This document shows, piece after piece, positions 8,856 to 17,453 of a stretch of 64,000 nucleotides of DNA (within the stretch, counting starts at the first letter, position 1; each line of letters opens with the position of its first letter). Source of the stretch: JBBATK01 sp040398805 (GTDB taxonomy: Bacteria > Bacteroidota > Ignavibacteria > Kapaibacteriales > NICIL-2); NCBI GenBank assembly GCA_040398805.1, contig JBBATK010000002.1:1-64000 (forward strand). Direction: 5' to 3'. The notes beneath the pieces were generated by a model, which did no database searches, was not told the origin of the DNA, and saw only the letters and a list, made by a program, of their open reading frames with translations. The translations under genes and the position numbers were made by a program.

Positions 8856-9242
8856 TCACTCTTCTCCGCCGGGGGCGTTGAGCCGGTATCGGTGCTGCCG
8901 GCCCCAAAGGGAGTTGCGGAGGACCTGCGCGTGGGCCATGACGAGCTCGATGTCCAGGTCTCCGTCGGTCATGCACCTGTCGATAAGGAAATCCGTCAGC
9001 CACGCATCCGCTCCCGACGCGCCACACGTACGCACGTATTCCTCGATGTGTTCGGAACGGTATCGAAGCTCCTCCACGGTCATGTCGGCGTACTCCTCCA
9101 TGAGGGACATGATCTCCTCATCCGTCGGCGTGCGGATACTGTCCATGATGAGTGCCGTCATGATATGGATATCGAGATCGGCAAGTGCCGAGGTGAAGAG
9201 TCCGCTCCGTTCGGGTGTACCGGCTCGGTCGATGGGATTCAT
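8856..9242 (-). CDS. Small helical protein, paralog of 3181-3621
   Basis: A 128-residue protein without a signal peptide. The ATG at 9242 is preceded by GGAGG at good distance; the open frame upstream to 9434 overlaps the conserved non-coding block and is rejected as coding. The sequence is mostly helical and acidic (DEEIMSLMEEYADMTVEELRYRSEHIEEY), followed by DAWLTDFLIDRCMTDGDLDI, the part shared with 3181-3621. It is first in the unit that continues with two S41 peptidases and a secreted protein. Function unknown; its repeated position next to the peptidases suggests a connected role. Confidence 0.75.
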   Translation of the reverse strand: MNPIDRAGTPERSGLFTSALADLDIHIMTALIMDSIRTPTDEEIMSLMEEYADMTVEELRYRSEHIEEYVRTCGASGADAWLTDFLIDRCMTDGDLDIELVMAHAQVLRNSLWGRQHRYRLNAPGGEE

Positions 9243-9390
9243 GGTATCCTCCAAGGATTGGTGACGGGAAATGACGACGATACGGCATCGAGGACGACGA
9301 TCGTGGTACAAGGTGATTCCGATGGTGCTGCCGCTGAGAGAGATGTCGGGACCGTTCGGTCCGACGGCGGCGAGAAGCCGCTGCGGTGTC

Positions 9391-9461
9391 ATCACCACCA
9401 CGAGGAGGCGAACCACGTTCGGCGGGCGCCGCATGAGGTCGCATTCACGGGACTATATGGG
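9391..9461. promoter_or_regulatory. Conserved upstream block, copy B
   Basis: Plus-strand words in order: ATCACCACCACGAGGAGGC, CCACGTTCG (9413-9421), GGCGCCGC and GACTATATGGG. Copy C (12774-12842) matches it along nearly the whole block; copy A is shorter. It lies about 150 bases before the start at 9242. Minus-strand reading gives CATATAGTCC as a possible -10 region. Confidence 0.55.
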
Positions 9462-9593
9462 CAGGGTCTGATGCTCATGTCTTGAGTTCTCGTCAGCTGC
9501 ACATGTTCATAGTGCCGCTGTGGGTGATAGACGTCGGATCCCGCACGTTCGGTGTACATGCGCAGACCATCTACCACAAACATCACACGCGGT

Positions 9594-9610
9594 GCGACAT
9601 AATGTGTCGC
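9594..9610. promoter_or_regulatory. Dyad GCGACA-TAATG-TGTCGC, copy 1
   Basis: A perfect 6-bp inverted repeat with a 5-base spacer. An identical 17-mer, also followed by GGT and preceded by a similar AACATCACA stretch, occurs at 12971-12987. Both lie about 130 bases from the AT element of the nearby conserved block. It is a candidate operator, perhaps for the response regulator at 13007; inference from position only. Confidence 0.5.
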
Positions 9611-9662
9611 GGTCTTCTGTGTCTGTTCGCGCGCTCCCGTGAACGCTCCGCACTCGCATCGC

Positions 9663-10943
9663 CTACGGTGTCTGCTGCGCAAACGAACGGATGATTCGCC
9701 GGACTTCGTCCGGCAAGAAGACGAGACCGCCGGCGTCCGGCCAGAGACGCTCTGCGAGCTTGCCGTCTGCGCCGAGACGTTCAAGAGTCGCCATGTCCGG
9801 ACAGGGGAACCGACGACGCAACGCATCGACATCGACATCCTTCAAGGACGCGGACGAGGCGGGCCGAGGGAAATCCGTCTCGACATCGGGCGACAGACCC
9901 ACGTCATGGATTTTCAGCGTGCCGCCGGGAAAGAATTCCGCAACGGTGATCGGGATTCTGTGCCACGTGGAATAATGCATCTCTTGTCCTATGCCTTTAC
10001 CTTAGGAGCGTCGGCCGACGAGCAGAGCGTTCCTTTTCTGCTTCAGGCATCCTGCCATGATCTCGGCCGCGGACGCCGTCTTCTCATCGATGAGTATCAC
10101 CACCTTCACATCCTCACGGAAGCGATCGCCGTTCACGGGATAGGCACGGACGTACTCCTTCGTCGACCGTCGCTTCGTCATGCAGAGAGTATCACCTTCA
10201 TTCAGGAATCTCGATAACATCCGGAAGGCGACATTGGAATAACCTCCTCTGTTACCGCGCACATCGATGAAGACGGAGTCGATGGCATGCAGATCCACAT
10301 TCGCGATCTTTCGACAGAACTCGTCGTCGGTGTCGCGGTGGTATTCCCGGATGCGCATGCTCATAGTGTTCTTCGACACATGAACGAATACGTTCTCCTC
10401 GGGCAATGGTTCACGATAGACAGTCCGGCGGATTTCCCGCGAACCTCGACGGACGACGAGGTGGATGGGGTCGTTCTCGGCGATGCTCGAGAACGCCTCC
10501 GTCGAGAGGTCCTGGTGCGCGATATCCGTGTCGCCGTTGATGGCCACAAGAAGGTCGCCCTCGCATAGTCCCGCCCTGAAGGCGGCGGAGGAACCGTAAA
10601 CCCGCGAGATGAGATTGTATCTCACGAAGAACGAAAACTCGATGCCGACATACTTCGCATGCGGGGAATCGCCGTCGAGTCGCTTATACCCGTTGTTCCC
10701 GGGATCCAATACCCCCGTCAATTTATCCAGGTGCGTATACAATGTGTCCCACCGCGCCTTCATGACATCCACGGGAAGGGTCAGGTAATAGTAATCACCG
10801 ATCAGCTGCCGCGCGGCACGGTCCACCTTCCGTGGCGGCTTGATGAAGCCCGTACGGTAGCGTCCATCGAATTTCGACACCTGCGCCTCGATGGAAAAGG
10901 CGGAGATGATTGCTGCCATAAGCACCACCATGATCGCTCTCAT
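9663..10943 (-). pseudogene. S41-family peptidase gene (paralog 4) with an in-frame TAA before the catalytic Gly-Lys
   Basis: Reading from the ATG at 10943 (GGAGG site, signal peptide 1-20), the frame encodes 313 residues with a PDZ-like region, VFIDVRGNRGG (224-234) and nucleophile Ser291 in TASAAEIM, then meets TAA at 10002-10004. The same frame continues as GKGIGQEMHYSTW... to a stop at 9663, giving a normal S41 C-terminus (TVAEFFPGG, KIHDVGL). Codon 314 is where the paralogs have Phe or Tyr (TFGKG, TTYGK). TAC to TAA is a single change, so a recent nonsense mutation or a base-call error are the simplest readings. Without readthrough the product lacks the catalytic Lys (codon 316). Confidence 0.85.
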
Positions 10944-11083
10944 ATATCCTCCGAAGAATACGTTATACCTACATGGGAAGGAAGCACCGTCGATGACACG
11001 GACTCGGGATGGGCGTGCGACGCTCTCCTGCGGGACGCGTCATCACGGCTTCCGCGTGCGGATCGGTGACGACGTATGCGCCG

Positions 11084-11215
11084 CTACGCATGGACCGGAG
11101 ATGGTCGGCCTCCCGCGCCGACCGTCGCACGATGTTCAGAACAGCGGGCGTGGATGAAGGGTAGTGCGCTCGAGGGGAGCGACGCGATGACGACGATGGG
11201 GAGCAGCGCTTTCAT
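11084..11215 (-). CDS. Orphan signal-peptide ORF, likely remnant of an S41 gene start
   Basis: A 43-codon frame with an exact GGAGG site before the ATG at 11215 and an N-terminus MKALLPIVVIASLPSSALPF that looks like a signal peptide and shares MKAL with the S41 gene starting at 12552. The rest (HARCSEHRATVGAGG...) shows no S41 similarity. It lies between two S41 genes on the same strand. It is either the 5' stub of a deleted paralog or a small secreted peptide; I favour the stub. Confidence 0.45.
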   Translation of the reverse strand: MKALLPIVVIASLPSSALPFIHARCSEHRATVGAGGRPSPVHA

Positions 11216-11295
11216 GATTGCCTCCGTGAATGATACGAGTGTGAAGACTGCGATGACGGATGGTGTGCGCCGATAAGCACGTGGTACATGAGCGA

Positions 11296-12552
11296 TCACT
11301 TCTTGGCCATGCTGCCCGGGCGTGTGTAATACACCTCGGCTTGGTCGCCCCAGATGTACGTGGCTTGCGACCAATCGAGTGCGAGCTCTTTCAGCGCCAG
11401 CTCATGCGGATAGGGAAACTTGATGCGCACCTCTTTCATGTCCAGACCCGCCGTCTTGTCGTTGATGCAACTCGGCTCCTTTTGCAACCACGCCGGGACG
11501 GGTCCGTCCGGCTGCACACCCACCTTATGGATCCTCATGACTCCGCCAGCCAGGTATTCGGCCGTTGTCATTCTGAACTCCATATCCTCCAATACCGCGG
11601 TGGTCTGCACGATACCCTTCCCGAAGGTGCGCGTGCCGAGAACGGTAGCGCCGCGACGTACTTTCAGGCAGCCCGTGAACGCCTCCGATGCGGAGGCGGA
11701 GGCGCTATCGACAAGAAGGACGATGGTCGGGATCTTCATCAAGGGATGCGACAACCGGTATGAGGTTTCGACGACAGTGTCCGTTCTCGAAATCTCTTTC
11801 CACAGAGTGTCTCCGTTTCGACAGAACATCCTCAACAACCTGAGGGTCTCCCATACCCTGCCGCCGGGATTGCCGCGAAGGTCGATCACCATGCTGTCGA
11901 CGCCGTTGTATCCTATACTGCCGCCCACTTTCCTATCGAACTCTTCGGCCATACCTTCCCCGAACTGCGAAATGCGGACGAACACCGTACGAGATTCCCT
12001 GCGAGCGAACACGAAACTCGTCGGCAGTTCCGCGCGCACCATGGATACCTGCACGATACGCTCTCCACGCTTGACATCGAGACGGACGACATCATCGACG
12101 GGGATGTCGTCCGTGAGCGCTCTCAGGACAGAGTCCTTCCCCATCACGGGCCGGCCGTTGACACTCAGGATGCTGTCGTCAAGACACACTCCTTCGCTGT
12201 ACGCGGGAGACGGTATCCTGATCCGGCGTATGCGACAGTCTGTGTAGGCGATACCGAGATACTTCGGCGTAACGTTGAGCGTGGAGTCGAAGAGTGCGAA
12301 CCAGCTACCCTTCATGAGTTCCCGCCGTTCATTCAGCGTGAGCTTCCGTACACCGGTGTACTTGTCCACGATGGCGTAGATGGAATCCCACGGTAGGGTC
12401 AGCACACCTGCCGGCGGAGCAGGATAATTCTTGTTGAAGAGTTGGGCTCTCACCGTCGAATCGATACCCTTCGGCGGTACGATCCTACCCTGCGCCGGAC
12501 ATGCCACGCAGGCGAACAAGCAGACAAGACAAATCATCGACAGCGCTTTCAT
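11296..12552 (-). CDS. Secreted S41-family peptidase (paralog 5)
   Basis: A 418-residue protein; the start at 12552 begins the signal peptide (MKALSMICLVCLFACVACPA) and has an AGGAGAG site upstream, whereas the 68 extra upstream codons cross the control region. It carries NYPAPPAGVLTLPWDSIY (42-59), a PDZ-like region (about 98-172, EGVCLDDSILSVNGRPV), MVIDLRGNPGG (221-231), Ser287 within SASASE and Lys312 in TFGKGIVQ, 25 apart. It is the first gene of the unit nearest the two-component system and is followed by the orphan stub and the broken paralog 4. Substrate unknown. Confidence 0.88.
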   Translation of the reverse strand: MKALSMICLVCLFACVACPAQGRIVPPKGIDSTVRAQLFNKNYPAPPAGVLTLPWDSIYAIVDKYTGVRKLTLNERRELMKGSWFALFDSTLNVTPKYLGIAYTDCRIRRIRIPSPAYSEGVCLDDSILSVNGRPVMGKDSVLRALTDDIPVDDVVRLDVKRGERIVQVSMVRAELPTSFVFARRESRTVFVRISQFGEGMAEEFDRKVGGSIGYNGVDSMVIDLRGNPGGRVWETLRLLRMFCRNGDTLWKEISRTDTVVETSYRLSHPLMKIPTIVLLVDSASASASEAFTGCLKVRRGATVLGTRTFGKGIVQTTAVLEDMEFRMTTAEYLAGGVMRIHKVGVQPDGPVPAWLQKEPSCINDKTAGLDMKEVRIKFPYPHELALKELALDWSQATYIWGDQAEVYYTRPGSMAKK

Positions 12553-12773
12553 GATGCTCTCCTTGATTGATTGACCAATGACAGAGGCGCGGAACGATAG
12601 CTGCGGTGCGGTCCGCCCGATCGAACAGGCGGCTGGTGCGTATCCAAACCGATGACGGTGTGCCGACGTCGACACGTCGGGAGTTGAGAGAGAAGCGGAC
12701 TTCAGGTTCGGGAATAGGACGACGCAGTTTCGCTGCCTATCCGATGCATGCGGCAAAGAGGCGCTGCAAGGGT

Positions 12774-12842
12774 ATCAACACCACGAGGAGACGTCCCACG
12801 TTCGGGAGGCGCCGTTCGCTCGGGAAGACGGTGCACTATAGG
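12774..12842. promoter_or_regulatory. Conserved upstream block, copy C
   Basis: Plus-strand words: ATCAACACCACGAGGAGAC, CCACGTTCG (12796-12804), GGAGGCGCCG and CACTATAGG. It aligns with copy B with few changes and lies about 230 bases before the start at 12552. On the minus strand the AT element reads CCTATAGTGCAC, a possible -10 box. Confidence 0.55.
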
Positions 12843-12970
12843 TGAGACGTTGGAGAAGCATGATGGGAAAACGCGATAGTGGTTGAGTGATGCGTTCGTC
12901 GGGATAGACGTTCCGAGCGAGCGCGATGGTTGACGTCGATGCCGTTTCTCCTACGAACATCACATGCAGA

Positions 12971-12987
12971 GCGACATAATGTGTCGC
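12971..12987. promoter_or_regulatory. Dyad GCGACA-TAATG-TGTCGC, copy 2
   Basis: Identical 17-mer to 9594-9610 with similar flanks. It lies about 20 bases beyond the 3' end of the response-regulator gene (stop at 13007), between that gene and the S41 unit. Confidence 0.5.
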
Positions 12988-13006
12988 GGTATCGGAAGAC
13001 GACGTA

Positions 13007-13765
13007 TCAGGTGCGGGAAGGACCGTGCGTTCCCATGCTCGCCTTGTAGATCTGTTCCGCCTCGTGGCGCTTGTGCACGTTGAGTTTGCCGTATATGCCG
13101 CGGACGTGGGTGCGGACGGTCTCGATGCTCATGAAGAGCAGATCGGCGATCTCCTTGTATTGCTTGCGCTCCGCAAGCAGGGCCAGGACGTCGCGCTCGC
13201 GATCCGTGAGGATGGACAGCGCCGACGGCTTGGGTAACTGCGCAATGTAATCCATGATGATGCGGGCGACGATGCCGTTCATGGGGGCGCCGCCTTGATG
13301 GATCTCGACAAGGGCATTGATGAGCGATTGGGGCCGGATGGTCTTGAGCAGATATCCGCGGGCACCGGCAAGGACGGCTGAGCGCACATGCTCGTCGTCG
13401 TCGAAGTTCGTCAGCATCAAGGTCTGACCTTGGACGTTCATCCTTCGGAGAGCGGAAATGGCGTCGATGCCCGACATGCCGGGCAGGCCGATATCCACCA
13501 GGAACACATCGACGGATTGCAGATCCGGCGCTTGCAGGAGTTCCTCCGCGCTCGCGAACACCATAGGCTTCTCGAATCGGGGATCTCCGCCTACGCGACC
13601 GGCCAAGCCGCGACGCAGGACGGCATCGTCCTCCACGATGGCCACCCGAATGGGGACCGCCCGGTTGTTCGTCGAGGCGCTCAATGGTTGTGAAGCCTTG
13701 GGTGTCATGTCATCGTCGAGTAGGTGGTGCACACGGTCCGTCGGAGCCACAAGTGTCGTATTCAT
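13007..13765 (-). CDS. NarL/LuxR-type response regulator
   Basis: A 252-residue protein: an N-terminal extension of about 35 residues, then a receiver domain (VRVAIVEDD acidic pocket at D46/D47, phospho-acceptor D91 in FLVDIGLPGMSG, switch Thr119, Lys141 in LLKTIRP), then a LuxR/GerE helix-turn-helix (about 184-245, LTDRERDVLALLAERKQYKEIADLLFMSIETVRTHV). All receiver key residues are present, so it should be phosphorylated, most likely by the kinase gene upstream at 13983-16733. I chose the ATG at 13765 because of a GGGAG site; an ATG at 13708 is an alternative that would drop most of the extension. The S41 unit begins just downstream, the best candidate target. Confidence 0.92.
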   Translation of the reverse strand: MNTTLVAPTDRVHHLLDDDMTPKASQPLSASTNNRAVPIRVAIVEDDAVLRRGLAGRVGGDPRFEKPMVFASAEELLQAPDLQSVDVFLVDIGLPGMSGIDAISALRRMNVQGQTLMLTNFDDDEHVRSAVLAGARGYLLKTIRPQSLINALVEIHQGGAPMNGIVARIIMDYIAQLPKPSALSILTDRERDVLALLAERKQYKEIADLLFMSIETVRTHVRGIYGKLNVHKRHEAEQIYKASMGTHGPSRT

Positions 13766-13982
13766 GGATTGTCTCCCTATTCGGATGAATACCGTCGTTC
13801 TCCCGATCATGAACGGACATCATCGACGTGTATTTCGTTCGGGACATCCGCCTACCACGTTTATACCATCATGAGCCGGGAAACTTCGCCCCTCGGTGAC
13901 GAAGCCGTCGCCTCGGCGCGGTGCTCTCGGAACACCCGCACGGATGCGTAACCATGACCCGAGAGCTGTCGCGGGGCGGCAG

Positions 13983-16733
13983 TCAGTTTTCGCCGAATGG
14001 TATGACGAGCCGGATATGAGTGCCGGAATCCGACCCTGCGTCGATGATCGTTTCACCGCCCAGCTCCTGCATGCGCTCGTGGATGTTCCTCATGCCGGAG
14101 CCCCGATGATTCTTCCCCGGCTCGAATCCTGTACCGTTATCCCGGATGTCGACGGTGAGCGTCTTCGCATCGGACCACACGCGCATGGAAACGGCGCTCG
14201 CCTTGCTATGGCGGACGATGTTCGTCATGGTCTCCTTGACGGAGAGGATGAGGTTGCGCATCATGATCGCCTTGATCGGTCGGTCCGTCACCGAGACATC
14301 GACGGTGAACGCGATACCACATTCGTTCATGATATCCGCAGCTACGTCTCGAAGGTAATCCACGGTATGAGAAAGGGTATTGTCCGTGGCCTTCATCACC
14401 CACACAATGGAGCGCACGCTGTCGATGACCTGTCGGGCTGTGTCGGCGATGGACCGGGCGGCAGTGGGATCCTCCGCTGCTTCGACGGTCTCCGCCATGA
14501 TGACGATCTTCGCCAGTCCGCTGCCTACGTCGTCGTGAAGGTCGCGCGCGATGCGCACACGTTCCTCGTTGACCAACCGTTCCGACTCGAAGCGACGGTT
14601 CGCCCGACGGCGGCCGACGGCGATGGCGAGCAGCCAGATACCCAGTCCGCCAAGGGCGATACTGCCGCCACTGAACCACCACGAACGCCAGATGGGAGCC
14701 GCGACCGCGAGGACGACGTCGGAGGGAGGACCGTACGCACCGAAGCCGTATCGCGCCTGCACGCGTATCACATACCGGCCATAGTCGCTACGGGAGATAT
14801 GCATCTCGGGCGCCGTCGTCGCCGTCCACGTCGCATCATCCGTCGATGTCGCATACCGATAGCTCAAGGGTTCCACCGATGACATCGCCGGAACATGAAA
14901 GCGCACGATGTAGGACTGCGACGAGGTGCTGTCGATGGTGATGATGACCTGCGGCGACGGCAGCTCCGGCAACGCATCGGTGCGTATGCGGTTCAATCCT
15001 TCGATGCCGCCGGCAACGACGGTACCGCTCGGAAGCCGGAGGTATGACCAACTGTTGAACTCATTGCTTTGCGCACCATGATCGGAGGTAAGGATCCTCA
15101 CCGGTTGGAGGTCCGTGCCATCCAGCAGAACCACACCGGCATTGGTCGTCGCCACCACACGACCATCGGCGCCCGGTACGACGGAATACACCGTGTTATT
15201 CGGCAGACCTGACCGCGAATCGATCACCCGCTCCGAACCGTCCGCCAGCCGTATCACCCGCACGCCGCCGCCCCACGTGGCCACGAGCAGCTGACCGTTA
15301 TGGACGCAGACGGAACGGATAATATCGATGTTCGGCCGAATCGTCGATGTATCGGGGCAGACGAGCTTTTTCCAGCTGCCGCCGAAACGGCCACGGAAAA
15401 GTCCGTACTCCGTTCCCAGCAGCCAGGTTCCATCCTCCGCACGGACGCACGTACTCACGGTGATGCGGGGTTCTTTTACATCAGGAATCCTCGGCGTATC
15501 GAACCAGCGGGAGCGACGAGTACGGATGTCCGTCACCGCTATGCCGCCATCCGTACCGATGATGACATGATCGGCATCGTATTCGCCAATGAACGAGACC
15601 GTCTCGGTGAACGGACGCTTCGACGGGGAGTCACGCGGCAACCAGGCGATCTCACGTCGGCCCTTGCTCAGCACACCGACTCCGGCACGCTCCGTCCCTA
15701 TCCAGACGGTTCCCTGACTGTCCTTGTACAACGCACGTGCGGTTCCGATGCTGGGGTATCGGTCGTTCCACATCAGCAGACTCCGCGCAGAGACGAAAGC
15801 CGTGTCGACGATGGCGATGCCGCTCCTCACAGCCACGAGAAGCCGGCCGTCGCCGTTGTCTTCGATGGCACGGATGAAGTCATCTCGGACGGGGAGACCA
15901 CACGTCGTCGGTCTGAACACGGGAAGCAGATGCGCATACGGATCGTACTGACAGAGTCCGCCTCCGTGCGTACCGATCCATAGGTTACCGCCGCGATCCT
16001 CGAACAGTGCGTTGATCACATCGCCCGACAACGATGCGGCGTTTCCGGGTTCATGGCGAAAGGCAGCGGTCACGCGCAGGGAATCGATGACGGCAAGGCC
16101 GCCGCCATGCATGCCCACCCATATCCTCCCACGGCTGTCTTCGATCATCGAAAGGATGTCGTCCGACGCCAGCCGCCTGCCCACCGGACCGCACGTTCCG
16201 AACGACGCGAGCGTTCTGCCCTTTCGATCTCGAACAAGAAGTCCCGTCGCATGCGTTCCCGTCCACTCCCTTCCTTTCCTGTCCACCAACGTGATGAACC
16301 GTGCGGGATCATTCGCCTCACGAAGCCGGGATAACCGAAGCGGCGGCGGAAGTTCCTTTTCGCGCAGGCGCTTCCACGAATCGCTGGTTCGGTCGTACCG
16401 CGCATTCCCATCGCCGGTACCCGCATACAGCACGGAATCTTTTCCCACGTACAAGGAATGAATGAGTCCGCTCGGTATGGAATGCACGTCTCCCGGCATC
16501 CTTCGGTACACGGCGAATGTCTTCCCGTCGTATCGTGCCAAGCCGTCCTGCGTTCCCACCCACAGATACCCGTCCATGTCCTGCGTGATCCGCGTGACAT
16601 ACGATTGAGGAAGACCCTGCGCTAAACCGAAACGACGGAACCGCACCTCTCCCGACCGCAGCGGAGAGGCTGAGCACACGAGCGCCATCAGCGCGATTAT
16701 CACGTGTAGACGTATGGACGGACAACGATTCAT
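13983..16733 (-). CDS. Propeller/Y_Y_Y sensor histidine kinase
   Basis: A 916-residue sensor. Signal peptide at the N-terminus, then a long periplasmic part with repeated propeller blades of the reg_prop type (DGYLWVGTQDGLARYDG, RGRIWVGMHGGGLAVID, GGNLWIGTHGGGLCQYD, QGTVWIGTERAGVGVL), a Y_Y_Y-like domain (RVQARYGFGAYGP), one membrane helix at about 687-707, and a HisKA_3 domain with phospho-acceptor His733 in RIARDLHDDVGSG. The HATPase_c part shows N box NIVRHSKA, G1 DNGTGFEPG and G2 GSGMRNIHERM. This is the NarX/DesK-type kinase class that pairs with LuxR-type regulators, such as the one 217 bases downstream. Related sensors often detect glycans or degradation products outside the cell; the ligand here is unknown. 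Confidence 0.93.
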   Translation of the reverse strand: MNRCPSIRLHVIIALMALVCSASPLRSGEVRFRRFGLAQGLPQSYVTRITQDMDGYLWVGTQDGLARYDGKTFAVYRRMPGDVHSIPSGLIHSLYVGKDSVLYAGTGDGNARYDRTSDSWKRLREKELPPPLRLSRLREANDPARFITLVDRKGREWTGTHATGLLVRDRKGRTLASFGTCGPVGRRLASDDILSMIEDSRGRIWVGMHGGGLAVIDSLRVTAAFRHEPGNAASLSGDVINALFEDRGGNLWIGTHGGGLCQYDPYAHLLPVFRPTTCGLPVRDDFIRAIEDNGDGRLLVAVRSGIAIVDTAFVSARSLLMWNDRYPSIGTARALYKDSQGTVWIGTERAGVGVLSKGRREIAWLPRDSPSKRPFTETVSFIGEYDADHVIIGTDGGIAVTDIRTRRSRWFDTPRIPDVKEPRITVSTCVRAEDGTWLLGTEYGLFRGRFGGSWKKLVCPDTSTIRPNIDIIRSVCVHNGQLLVATWGGGVRVIRLADGSERVIDSRSGLPNNTVYSVVPGADGRVVATTNAGVVLLDGTDLQPVRILTSDHGAQSNEFNSWSYLRLPSGTVVAGGIEGLNRIRTDALPELPSPQVIITIDSTSSQSYIVRFHVPAMSSVEPLSYRYATSTDDATWTATTAPEMHISRSDYGRYVIRVQARYGFGAYGPPSDVVLAVAAPIWRSWWFSGGSIALGGLGIWLLAIAVGRRRANRRFESERLVNEERVRIARDLHDDVGSGLAKIVIMAETVEAAEDPTAARSIADTARQVIDSVRSIVWVMKATDNTLSHTVDYLRDVAADIMNECGIAFTVDVSVTDRPIKAIMMRNLILSVKETMTNIVRHSKASAVSMRVWSDAKTLTVDIRDNGTGFEPGKNHRGSGMRNIHERMQELGGETIIDAGSDSGTHIRLVIPFGEN

Positions 16734-17453
16734 AGACGGAACAGGACTCCACGAAGAACAGGTAGGACGAAAGGAATATATGCTCCTCGCCCGGCCGTAT
16801 AATTTCCACTCGACGTTTTCACATCATTCTCCTCCCTTGTCATCACCTGCCACCACTACCTTTTGCAGATACTCGCATTCGACAGATCCACATGGCATCG
16901 TTTCATTCAGTTATCACCGAGACGGAACGACAGTATAATCCGAAGCGGATATGCCTGCAATACCACGACCGTGCTATTCCGAACCTTGCGGTATCGGCAT
17001 CGTGACGTGTCGTCCTGCCGGTTCATCCGTGCGCATCCCCGCTGCCGCATGATTCTCCCATGGAATACAGGCCCGGGAACATGATTATACCATGAGGTCA
17101 GATAAATCGAGCATATAATTTCGAACGGGATGACGACGCATTCGGAATCTACGGCGTTTCCGACGCGTAATCCGATAATTCATGGTAGCGCCGCCAATGG
17201 GAGAAGGCCTCTTCCTCAATGTTTTTTATGACGAGGGAATTATTGTTCCTTCATGGAGTGCAGATATGTCCACCGAACGTCATCGAATTGCGTCACAGGT
17301 TCCAAAGGCGCCTCCCATGCACACTTCTTGCGACCATACCACCCATCGAACGTCGTCCCGTTCCGCGGGAACGAGGTAACACTCTCGGCGCGTCGAGCCG
17401 CCCGGTCGCCTTTTGACTATCAACTCATTCATTCCACCACACGGAGGGCAATC
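16734..17453. other. 720-bp divergent intergenic region
   Basis: Separates the kinase gene (minus) from the Cys-repeat protein gene (plus). It is locally AT-richer, with TATAAT-like words near 16797 and 17113 but no convincingly spaced -35 element. No coding sequence is supported; the plus-strand frame opening at 17253 gains coding character only from 17454. Confidence 0.5.

Larger units (their letters stand above)
9243..9662. other. Intergenic control region of the middle S41 unit
   Basis: Contains upstream block B (9391-9461) and the dyad at 9594-9610. No coding sequence is supported; the minus-strand open frame 9392-9838 crosses the end of the broken S41 gene in another frame and looks like a shadow. 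Confidence 0.6.
12553..13006. other. Intergenic region between the response-regulator gene and the S41 unit
   Basis: Contains upstream block C (12774-12842) and dyad copy 2 (12971-12987). No coding sequence is supported. Confidence 0.6.

Noticed and set aside
9392..9838. 148-codon minus-strand frame covering upstream block B
   Set aside because: It overlaps the end of the S41 paralog in another frame, and the part similar to region C (12775-12963) follows DNA similarity of the non-coding block rather than a conserved protein; lengths and frames differ.
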